DNA of 64,000 nt. Origin: Aliikangiella sp965214955 (GTDB taxonomy: Bacteria; Pseudomonadota; Gammaproteobacteria; Enterobacterales; Kangiellaceae). The stretch covers positions 248,001-312,000 of the forward strand of contig CBDCCU010000001.1 of NCBI GenBank assembly GCA_965214955.1. The letters are read 5' to 3'. The position numbers were made by a program, and so were the translations under genes. The notes beneath the pieces were generated by a model. That model saw only the letters and a list, made by a program, of their open reading frames with translations, did no database searches and was not told the DNA's origin. Shown one piece after another: positions 9,093 through 17,800 of the stretch (its first letter is position 1; the number at the start of each line of letters is the position of its first letter).

Positions 9093-10388
9093 ATGAAGAA
9101 AACTTTAAAATCTTTTGGTGTATTTGTATTGTTAACCAGCACTTGGATAAGCCATGCAGCAGACTCTCAGCTGATTGACCGTGTGGTGGCCTTGGTTGAT
9201 GAAGATGTGGTTTTAGCCAGTGAATTGGTGAGAAGAACTAATCAAGTTATAGATCAATTATCAACCAGAAAACAATCGGTTCCTCCTGTTGATAAGCTAA
9301 AAGAACAAGTGCTCGACCGTTTAGTGATTGAGTCTTTACAGGTACAGATGGCTAAGCGAGTTGGGGTTAGAATTAGTGATGCTGAGCTTGATGCAACCCT
9401 AGGAATGATAGCTAACCAGAATAAAGTATCACCTGAGCAGTTTCAAAAAAACACCGAGGCTGGTGGCACGCCTTGGGCAGTTTTTAGAGAAGATGTAAGA
9501 CGTGAAATTATGATCTCTCGTGTGTCAAACGGTGCAGTTTCAAGACGCATTAAAGTGAGTGATAAAGAGGTTGATAATTTAATTACTCAAATTGAGTCAC
9601 AAGGTGCTAACCAAGCGCAGTATTCTATTGGTCATATTTTATTGCCGCTACCCGAAGGTGCTTCACCAGAGGAAATTAATGAAGTACGAACTTTAGCCGA
9701 GCGACTCATTACTGAGCTGCGAGATGGAGCTAATTTTGAGCAAATTGCCATTGCTAATTCTAAAGGGCAAAACGCATTACAAGGTGGTGATTTAGGATTT
9801 CGCTCTTTATCACAGTTGCCGACATTATTTTCATCCAATGTAAAAAATATGCAAGCAGGTGATATTTCAGAGCCACTAAGAAGTGGCAGTGGTTTACATA
9901 TTTTAAAGGTTAAAGAGGTAAAGGGCGGATTTGAAAAACATAGTGTTATGCAAACGCACGTGCGCCATATTTTAATTACCCCAAATGCTATTCTTGATGA
10001 TAAAGCAGCGTTAGATAAAGCTAATTTAGTGCGTCAACGTATTTTAGATGGTGAAAAGTTTGATGAGCTAGCCATTGAGTTTTCTGATGATAAAGGCTCA
10101 GGCTCTATTGGTGGGGACTTAAAATGGTCCGATCCAGGGACTTTTGTTGCACCATTTAATGAAGCAATGGATGCATTGGCAATTGGCGAGATTAGCCAGC
10201 CAGTAAAAACTGAATTTGGCTACCATATCATTGAAGTATTGGGCAGGCGCGACCAAGACCAAACCGAAGAAAAGAAGCGCGAAAATGCTTATCGTATGCT
10301 TCATAACCGAAAGTTTGAAGAAGAAAGGCAACTTTGGGTTCAAGAAATGAAAGAACAGGCGTATATTAAAATTATCGACGACAAATAG
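9093..10388 (+). CDS. surA: Periplasmic chaperone / peptidyl-prolyl isomerase SurA
   Basis: A 431-residue periplasmic chaperone for outer-membrane proteins including LptD. A signal peptide ending near SHA-ADS is followed by the SurA N-terminal domain (about residues 25-170) and two parvulin PpiC domains (about 172-275 and 285-385), each with the GGDLG/GGDLKW signature (LQGGDLGFRS, SIGGDLKWSD). Length equals the E. coli protein. It heads the surA-pdxA-rsmA series, with a 31-bp gap to pdxA. Confidence 0.96.
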   Translation: MKKTLKSFGVFVLLTSTWISHAADSQLIDRVVALVDEDVVLASELVRRTNQVIDQLSTRKQSVPPVDKLKEQVLDRLVIESLQVQMAKRVGVRISDAELDATLGMIANQNKVSPEQFQKNTEAGGTPWAVFREDVRREIMISRVSNGAVSRRIKVSDKEVDNLITQIESQGANQAQYSIGHILLPLPEGASPEEINEVRTLAERLITELRDGANFEQIAIANSKGQNALQGGDLGFRSLSQLPTLFSSNVKNMQAGDISEPLRSGSGLHILKVKEVKGGFEKHSVMQTHVRHILITPNAILDDKAALDKANLVRQRILDGEKFDELAIEFSDDKGSGSIGGDLKWSDPGTFVAPFNEAMDALAIGEISQPVKTEFGYHIIEVLGRRDQDQTEEKKRENAYRMLHNRKFEEERQLWVQEMKEQAYIKIIDDK

Positions 10389-10419
10389 ATTGTTTTAATT
10401 ACATCATAAGTTTTTAATT

Positions 10420-11409
10420 ATGCAGCAAGTTCAAAATTTGCTCCCTCGAATTGTTTTAACTATGGGGGAGCCTGCGGGAATTGGGCCTGAACTATTAGTC
10501 CGTATTGCCAGCTTATCCTTCAACGCGCAAATTATTGTTTTAGCCGATAGCCAGTTATTAAAAGCAGTTGCCCATAAGCTGGGTGTTGCACTAACTTTAT
10601 CTCATATTGATTGGCAGTCTCAGCCCAAACTTCACCAGCCTAATCATTTATGGATAGAAGAGCATTCTTGCATTGAAACAGTTGTGACAGGCCAGCTAAA
10701 TACCGCCAATGCACAAGTTGCACTTAACATATTGCAACGAGCCAGTGATTTGGCGCTTGATGGTAAGGCTCAGGCGATTGTAACAGCGCCAGTGCATAAG
10801 GCTAACTTAAATCAAGTTGATCCCTTGTTTTTAGGTCATACTGAGTATTTAGCCAAAAGAGCCAAGGTTGATCAGGTTGTGATGATGCTAGCCACTCGTG
10901 ATCTTAAGGTGGCACTAGCAACAACCCATTTGCCATTAGCACAAGTGCCGCAAGCCATATCACAAGAAAAATTGGCGACAACGATTAAAATCATTAACCA
11001 AAGCTTTGCTCATACAAAGCAGCCAATTAAAATTGCCGTTAGCGGATTAAATCCACATGCTGGTGAGGATGGCATTTTAGGTAATGAAGAGGTTACTACC
11101 ATTACTCCCGTTATTAAAGCGCTTCAAGCTCAGAAAATTAATGTGAATGGACCTTTCCCAGCAGATACCTTATTTACCCCGCAAAATAGGAAAAACTTTG
11201 ATGTATTTTTAGCTATGTATCATGATCAAGGTTTGCCAGTGATCAAAGCATTAGGTTTTGGCGAATGTGTTAATGTGACTTTAGGTTTGCCTTATGTTCG
11301 CACCTCTGTTGATCATGGTACTGCGCTTGATATTGCTGCGGATTTTTCAGCATCAAACGAAAGCCTTGCTTTTGCGCTAAACTATGCGATTGAATTGGTG
11401 CAAGGATAA
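10420..11409 (+). CDS. pdxA: 4-hydroxythreonine-4-phosphate dehydrogenase PdxA
   Basis: A 329-residue NAD(P)-dependent enzyme of the DXP-dependent pyridoxal phosphate pathway; it oxidises 4-phosphohydroxy-L-threonine. The family pattern is present: MGEPAGIGPEL at the N-terminus, the TAPVHKANL segment, the metal-binding FLGHTEYLA and YHDQGLPVIK, and RTSVDHGTALDIA near the end. It sits between surA and rsmA, 8 bases ahead of rsmA, the classical order. Confidence 0.96.
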   Translation: MQQVQNLLPRIVLTMGEPAGIGPELLVRIASLSFNAQIIVLADSQLLKAVAHKLGVALTLSHIDWQSQPKLHQPNHLWIEEHSCIETVVTGQLNTANAQVALNILQRASDLALDGKAQAIVTAPVHKANLNQVDPLFLGHTEYLAKRAKVDQVVMMLATRDLKVALATTHLPLAQVPQAISQEKLATTIKIINQSFAHTKQPIKIAVSGLNPHAGEDGILGNEEVTTITPVIKALQAQKINVNGPFPADTLFTPQNRKNFDVFLAMYHDQGLPVIKALGFGECVNVTLGLPYVRTSVDHGTALDIAADFSASNESLAFALNYAIELVQG

Positions 11410-11417
11410 AATAAAAC

Positions 11418-12218
11418 ATGAAAGTATTTAACCCCAATCAGCATCAGGCAAAAAAACGCTTTGGGCAAAATTTTTTAACCGATCAGGGGATCATTGAGCG
11501 TATTGTTAGGTCAATTCAGCCAAAGCAAGGGCAAAATATTTTAGAGATAGGTCCAGGACTAGGCGCATTAACTCGATTAACTTTGCCTGCGGTAAAACAG
11601 ATGACGGTTATTGAGCTTGATAGAGATGTTATTCCAAAGCTTCAGTTTAATTGTGATGGTTTAGGAAAGCTGACTATTGTTCAGCAAGATGCACTAAAAA
11701 CTAACTTCGCTGAATACGCTAAAGAAAAGTCTTTAAGAGTGATAGGTAATTTACCCTATAATATTTCGACACCTATTTTATTTCATTTATTTAGTCATCT
11801 TTCTGCTATTGATGATATGCATTTTATGCTGCAAAAAGAAGTGGTTGATCGCATTGTTGCGACACCAGGTAGTAAGGCGTATGGTAGGCTTACGGTAATG
11901 ACAAGCTATTTTTGCGATTCACAAAACTTATTTTTAGTGCCGCCAACAGCCTTTTCTCCGCCTCCTAAAGTTGATTCAGCTATTGTTCGTTTAACCCCAA
12001 AATCTCAGCAACTTAAATTAAATGATTATCAGCTATTTGCTACTATGGTTACCGAAGCTTTTAATATGCGCCGTAAAACAGTGCGCAACGTATGGAGAAA
12101 ACGCTTAGATAGTGAAGCGTTAGCAAAAATTGGTATAGATGCAAAGTTAAGACCTGAAAATCTCACCTTAGAAAACTTTGTTGATGCGGCTAATTATGTT
12201 TTTGAGCAAAGCGCTTAA
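11418..12218 (+). CDS. rsmA: 16S rRNA (adenine1518/1519-N6)-dimethyltransferase RsmA (KsgA)
   Basis: A 266-residue SAM-dependent enzyme that dimethylates the two adenines of the 3'-terminal hairpin of 16S rRNA. Visible motifs are the SAM-binding ILEIGPGLGALT, the acidic VIELDRDV, and the catalytic NLPYNIST; a C-terminal helical domain contains AFNMRRKTVRN. Length and gene order (pdxA-rsmA) match the family. Confidence 0.97.
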   Translation: MKVFNPNQHQAKKRFGQNFLTDQGIIERIVRSIQPKQGQNILEIGPGLGALTRLTLPAVKQMTVIELDRDVIPKLQFNCDGLGKLTIVQQDALKTNFAEYAKEKSLRVIGNLPYNISTPILFHLFSHLSAIDDMHFMLQKEVVDRIVATPGSKAYGRLTVMTSYFCDSQNLFLVPPTAFSPPPKVDSAIVRLTPKSQQLKLNDYQLFATMVTEAFNMRRKTVRNVWRKRLDSEALAKIGIDAKLRPENLTLENFVDAANYVFEQSA

Positions 12219-12226
12219 CTACCTAG

Positions 12227-12256
12227 TTCGATCAGGACTTTGAAAAAGGGTATAAT
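12227..12256 (+). promoter_or_regulatory. Candidate sigma-70 promoter for the glycosyltransferase gene
   Basis: TTCGAT (12227-12232) and a perfect TATAAT (12251-12256), 18 bp apart, lie 43 bases before the ATG at 12299. The -35 is weak, so this rests mainly on the -10 hexamer and its position. Confidence 0.4.
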
Positions 12257-12298
12257 AACAAATTACTTTTTTATACAAATTAATGCGTAAACGTTACT

Positions 12299-13192
12299 AT
12301 GCAAAACACAAAAACTTACCCACCTGTATGGTATAGCAAGCTGTTAATTCAGTTATTTAGAGCATTTGTAAAAAAAGCTTTGCCGCCAAGCTGGTTTTGC
12401 CGAGAAATTCCTGCTGAAAATAAACGTGCTGCTAAAACAGGAAAGCTGCAATTAGAAATTGTTAGTCACTGTTGGCAATATAGTAATATGCTGACCTATC
12501 AGCTTAGCTCCTTTGTTAATAACCCACCTCAAAACACCGATTTAACTGTTACTGTTTTTTATGCAGAGGAAGATGTTGATACCAAAGCAACACTCGATTT
12601 TTTTGCTGAAAAAAATATCGAAAATATCACTTGGAATTGGCAACCACTTTCAAAACCAAAACTATTTAGGCGCGCTATTGGCAGAAATATGGCGGCGTTA
12701 GCAACCAAAGCCGATTGGGTGTGGTATACCGATTGCGACATTATTTTTCACCAAAACTGCATTGACTCTTTAACTGAGTCTTTGCAAGGCAAGCAGGGCT
12801 CACTTTATTATCCTCGTCAAGAGCGAACAACACCAATGCTTAAAGAGTCTGATCCTATGCTTAGAAAAGGGCGCAAGCCGCAATTGGTTGACATTGATGC
12901 CGAAGAGTTTAGTTTGCACTCTCGTGATAAAGCCAAAGGAGCCTTTCAAATAGTGCATGGCGATATTGCAAGAGCCATTGGTTACTGCGATAAAATGCGA
13001 GCGTTTCAAACCCAAGTTGAGCATTGGAGCAAAACTTATGAAGATACCGCCTTCCGCTGGTTATTAAAAACTCGCGGTACACCAATTGACGTTGAAGGTG
13101 TTTATCAAATTAGGCATGTGGTTAAAGGGCGTTATAAAAAAGATAGCAGTATTTCTCGTATTCGCAGTAAGATCAGAAGAATTCAAGAGTAA
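12299..13192 (+). CDS. Putative glycosyltransferase (GT-A fold)
   Basis: A 297-residue protein without signal peptide that looks like a family 2-type glycosyltransferase. The N-terminal half has the expected alternation: LQLEIVSHCW, a LTVTVFYAEED strand, then ATKADWVWYTDCDIIFH, where DCD fits the metal-binding DxD motif. The C-terminal part is basic (GRYKKDSSISRIRSKIRR), which could help membrane association. The acceptor and donor are unknown. It precedes a sulfotransferase gene by 92 bases, suggesting that both act on a surface glycan. Confidence 0.6.
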   Translation: MQNTKTYPPVWYSKLLIQLFRAFVKKALPPSWFCREIPAENKRAAKTGKLQLEIVSHCWQYSNMLTYQLSSFVNNPPQNTDLTVTVFYAEEDVDTKATLDFFAEKNIENITWNWQPLSKPKLFRRAIGRNMAALATKADWVWYTDCDIIFHQNCIDSLTESLQGKQGSLYYPRQERTTPMLKESDPMLRKGRKPQLVDIDAEEFSLHSRDKAKGAFQIVHGDIARAIGYCDKMRAFQTQVEHWSKTYEDTAFRWLLKTRGTPIDVEGVYQIRHVVKGRYKKDSSISRIRSKIRRIQE

Positions 13193-13284
13193 GCAATTGG
13201 CTTTTTATGGATAAGTTTCGATGACATTAACTAAAGCTTTTACTATTAAATATTGAAAATTATACTTGGTTCACTACAGCACGA

Positions 13285-14112
13285 ATGAAATACTCAGCTA
13301 AAAATATTCAACAAAATAAACCTATCAATACGTTTAGGCATTTGCATATTGTTGCTTGCTCGCCTAGAACAGGAACAACATTACTCCATGAAGTTATGAT
13401 AACTTGTTTTAAGGTAGATAAACATTATGAGCACGAAACACGTTTTAATCTTGTTTCGGGCAAAAAGGGTGAATTGGTTGTTACCAAACGTCCCAAAGAT
13501 ACAATGTATATGCCCAAGTTATTGAATGATGATCCTGAGCTTTTCGTCATTTATTTAATGAGAGATCCAAGAGATACTATTTGCAGCCGACATAGTAAAA
13601 GAAAGAGTATTTTTTACTCAAATATTCGTCTCTGGAGACAAATGCATGATTATGCTCAGCAAATGTCTGGACATGAAAGGTTTCTTCAAGTTCGCTACGA
13701 AGACTTTGTGAGTAATCCTGATGCGGTACAAAAAAACATTATGGATAAATTTCCTTGGTTAGAAAAAACACATGAATTTTCTGATTACCATAAGCACGCC
13801 AAAGTTTCGCAAAAATCAATGGCTGCTTTAAATAGCGTGAGACCCATTGCACCAACAAGTGTGGGTGTTTGGAAACAGAATCTATCTCGTATTAAAGGTC
13901 AGCAGATGATCCATGGATCTTTAACACCTGACTTGATTGCTTGCGAGTATGAAACATCAAATGAATGGGAGAAAACCTTGGAGAATATACAGCCTGATAT
14001 TAACCCGAGTTTATATCCTGAAAAATTAAGTTTTGGAAAACGTATACTCCAAGCGGTAGATAGCTATCGAAAAATTGCGAAATATCGACGAAACCGTAAA
14101 AAAGTTAAATAA
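13285..14112 (+). CDS. Sulfotransferase family protein
   Basis: A 275-residue cytosolic protein predicted to transfer sulfate from PAPS. The 5'-phosphosulfate-binding loop is ACSPRTGTTLLHE (about residues 25-37); the 3'-phosphate-binding strand is YLMRDPRDTICSRH (about 91-104); RYEDFVSNP follows as in many carbohydrate sulfotransferases. The acceptor is unknown. Its position after a glycosyltransferase suggests an envelope saccharide, but this is inference. Confidence 0.75.
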   Translation: MKYSAKNIQQNKPINTFRHLHIVACSPRTGTTLLHEVMITCFKVDKHYEHETRFNLVSGKKGELVVTKRPKDTMYMPKLLNDDPELFVIYLMRDPRDTICSRHSKRKSIFYSNIRLWRQMHDYAQQMSGHERFLQVRYEDFVSNPDAVQKNIMDKFPWLEKTHEFSDYHKHAKVSQKSMAALNSVRPIAPTSVGVWKQNLSRIKGQQMIHGSLTPDLIACEYETSNEWEKTLENIQPDINPSLYPEKLSFGKRILQAVDSYRKIAKYRRNRKKVK

Positions 14113-14280
14113 AAGCATTTAGTTAGCTGAGTTTTCGACAGCAAAATGTTGTTGGGAAAAAGCGTAAATACTTAAAAGGCAGTAAAAAACGTCTTAAAAA
14201 AGTTTGTATTTGTTCAGGTTAAATTAATCTATATTCAGCTAATATTATTTTACCTCGCAAAAAAGTAATGCTGGAATAAT

Positions 14281-14718
14281 ATGAAACAACTACTTAACAC
14301 TCGCACAATTAGCTTATCTCTTGCGCCAATCTTATTATTGATAACCGCTTGTTCTTCGCATTATTCAGTATCTAGCCATTCCCATCGCCATCATCGTAGT
14401 CATGTTTCAGTGGGGGTTCATGGTCATGGTGGAGGAGAAGTATTAGGCGCATTGATTGTTGGTGGAATTATTGGTCATGCACTGAGTGAAGCGAGTGAAA
14501 ATAAAAGTCATGATCACAATAGCGTGAATGATGATGAGTTGGTAAATGGTTATACTGTTGATAAAGCTGATAACCAAAATAGTAATCAAGTGCTTCCAGA
14601 GAAAAATGCAGAGCAAAATCGCTTTTATCAACTAGGGCAAGATGGCAATTGTTATTTGATGGAAAAAGAGGGTGATGAAGTGAACATTGTATCGGCTGTG
14701 CCCCAGTTTTCTTGTTAA
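14281..14718 (+). CDS. Histidine-rich putative lipoprotein
   Basis: A 145-residue predicted lipoprotein (signal peptide ending LLLITAC, Cys24). The mature N-terminus is rich in His and Ser (HSHRHHRSHVSVGVHGHGGG), followed by a glycine-rich hydrophobic segment (ALIVGGIIGHAL) resembling a glycine zipper. The C-terminal part ends with two Cys residues 18 apart. The His cluster could bind Zn, Ni or Cu, but I recognise no family. It converges with the large sensor gene. Confidence 0.6.
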   Translation: MKQLLNTRTISLSLAPILLLITACSSHYSVSSHSHRHHRSHVSVGVHGHGGGEVLGALIVGGIIGHALSEASENKSHDHNSVNDDELVNGYTVDKADNQNSNQVLPEKNAEQNRFYQLGQDGNCYLMEKEGDEVNIVSAVPQFSC

Positions 14719-14722
14719 GTAT

Positions 14723-14800
14723 TATGCCTGCTCTTTTTCAAGATCTTATTTTTAGCTTACCGACTTAGTTAAACTCTTACCTTGAAGAATATAGGGAATA
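14723..14800. repeat. Possible short derivative of the MITE-like element
   Basis: TATGCCTGCTCTTTTTCAAG at 14723 resembles the left end of the repeat (compare TATACCCGCTCTCTTTCAAG at 38553), and CCTTGAAGAATATAGGGAATA at the right resembles its inverted end. About 30 bases lie between. It sits between convergent genes and could also act as a bidirectional hairpin. The match is diverged. Confidence 0.35.
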
Positions 14801-14801
14801 A

Positions 14802-17800
14802 TTAATGCGGGGCTAAGTAGATCTGCTTTAATAATTGTATTGCATTTTCCTCACTAAGCGGATCAGAATAAAGGTAGCCTTGCAATAGTTGTACATCTAA
14901 CGATTGTAAAAAATCTACTTGTTGCTGAGTTTCTATTCCTTTTGCAGCAACAATAATATTAAACGCTTGGCAAACGGCATGTATAGACTGCATGATCGTA
15001 TGAGCCTTATGATCTTTGCCAATATTCCTGATTAACTCGCGATCATATTTAATCGCATGAATAGGTAGCGTTTTTAAATTAGCCAAAGAAAGTGAACCTA
15101 AGCCATAGTTGTCAATGGTTACCTTGAAGTTGTTTTGTGCTAGTTTGTTAATGAGTTGCTCAGTGAGCAGTGCATTGGTATCAAAATCACTTTCATTAAT
15201 TTCAATATGAACATTATCTGCTTTTAGTTGATTCGCTTTTATAGACTGTAATAAACACTCAACAGTTTGATCAACATTAATTCCTTTAGCAGATAGGTTA
15301 ATGGCAAACTGAGTTTTTAAGTTTTGCTTTTTCCAATGAGCCATTTTGTCGAGAGATTGAGATATCAACCAGCGGGTCATTTTTTCTATAGCGGTAGACT
15401 GTGAAGCCAGTGCTATAAATTGTGAAGGGTAAATAATTTGTCCGTCATCATTTCTCCAGCGTATAAGCACTTCAAACCCCATTATTTGATTGTTATCAAT
15501 AGATATTTTAGGTTGATAAACAAGAAATAACTGGTTATTACTAATTGCTAAATCAATGGCGTTTTTCATGCGAACTTTTTCATCAGCTAAACGCTGAATT
15601 TTTTGATTTTGATAATAGACTCTCTCGTAAGGAAGGCTAATGTTTTTAGCAAGATCTATAGCGTCATTAACTAATTTATACTTGTTCATGTTTTTATCAG
15701 TATAAATGGTTGCCGCCACTTTTTGTGTTGTATTGATGTTAGGGTTTAGTTGAATTAGCTGACTAAAAATAAACGCTCTTAATTTTTCGTTATAAAAAAT
15801 TAACTCATGAATATCAAGTGATGATTCAAAAATGGCTAATATCGTTTGATTTTGTAAGTTAAGTTGAATGTATTTGAATTTTTCATGGCGAGAAACTGCT
15901 AGTGTAAGTTCTCTAAATTGGTTGATTGTTAAGGGTGATAAATTTGTTTGATTTAATGCTTTATGAGAAAAGCTCTCTTTGTTTGCATTGCTATTTGCGG
16001 ATAAATGAAAAGCCATTGCAATCACTTTGCTCTGATGTGCGTTTGCACGTACCATTGCGGCTTCAATAAATTTTTCCTGCAAAATTAAATTGTTATCGCT
16101 AGAGTAAGTAGTTTGTTGTGCATGAGGATGGATGTCGGTAATGATAATTGAATACTGATAGTGTTGATGTTCATTAAGATAATAGTTAATTGTTGCTACC
16201 GCATCTAGCTCAATATTATCACTGGTAAATAATGAAATATTTTGACGATAAAAAGCTTGTTTTTTCATTGCTTTCTTTATCTGTGATAACTGTAAATTAG
16301 GTACTATTTTTTTTGAAATTAATATTAAATTACGATCTAAAATTTTTGATGCACAAATGCCCGTTTCTTCAGTGAAAGCAGGATTGACTGAAACAACATT
16401 AAGTTTTTGATCGGCAATTACAATAATATCTTTTGTGTTGTTAATAACATTTTTATACAGCTGCAAATTATGCTCTTGTTTTTTCTCTTGAGAAATATTT
16501 AGCCACACACCTGTTGCTGAGCTAGGTATGTTTTGCTGGTTTTGAGTAATAACGGTGCCAACAACTTTTGTCCAAACCCAGCTGTTATTTATTTTAATTC
16601 GATAAGTTTCTTCATATTGAGTTGCAGTAGTTTTTAAAAAACTAAACCATGCTCTTTTAACTCGTTTTCTATCGTCGGAATGAATAAGAGATAAATATTC
16701 TGCTAGCTCGAACACAAGTTTTTGATTGTTGTTATGCATTATGGTTAGGGTGGACTTCATGATGTCTTCACCATATATGTCCCATGTCCATAACCCTCTG
16801 TCTTCTCCATTTAAAGCAGCGCTAAGATTGTTATAGTTAGATTGTAATAACTTGGTTTTTTTATCTTGTTTTTTATGCCTGTAAATTAGTAGGGATATAA
16901 CAATGAATGCAGCCAATAACAAAGCAAAAAACAAACCTCTTTCAATATTTTGAGATAGCCCAAGAGAAGGCTTAACAAAAAAATTAATGCTAGTTGTTTT
17001 AGAATAAGTTTGTAAAGATTCGGAATAGACTCTAATTTTTAGCTGGTAATTTCCCCCTTTAAGCTGAGAAAAAACTATTTGGTTATTTTTTGTCATTTGT
17101 GGAGTGGTTTTATTATTGCCTTCTAGCCAGTATTCAAACTTACCATTGTAAGGTTTAAGGTAATTCAGTGTGGACAGGCTAAATTCAATAAAATTTTCTT
17201 CAGCGGGAATAGTTAAATTTCTGTCATTCCAGCTAATTGCGTTGGCCGATAACAACTTGTTTTTTATTCTAACCGAAGTGACATAAGGGGCTGGTGGTTT
17301 GTTGAATCTATTAAAATCGCTGGGGATTATTCTGGTTATGTCGGTGGTTCCACCAAATAAAATTTGTCCTTTACTGTCTTTTAAATAAGCACCTTCGTTA
17401 AACTCACTATTTGGTAATCCGTCATAATAGTCATATTGTGTGTAAGTAAAATCATTAGTATTTATTTTGGCTATACCATTATGTGTACTAGACCATAAAT
17501 GGTCGCCATCTGGTATTAGTGAGTAAATAATGTTATCTATAAAGCCATCTTTATTTGAGTAGTGTTTTATAATTTTTGGCAAGTTTTGAGAAATATCAAC
17601 AGCATAAATTCCGTTACCACTAAATGACACCCAAAGTGTTTTATCTTTTATATGAAAATCAGAAAGGTAACTATCATCCTTTAAGGTTTTTTGGGGAAGC
17701 TCAAAAACAACTTTTTTTTGTTGATTGAATAGATTAAATGAAATCAACTTATTAGCAAAGCCTAGCCATATTACATTATTTTTATAATAAATAAATGTTG

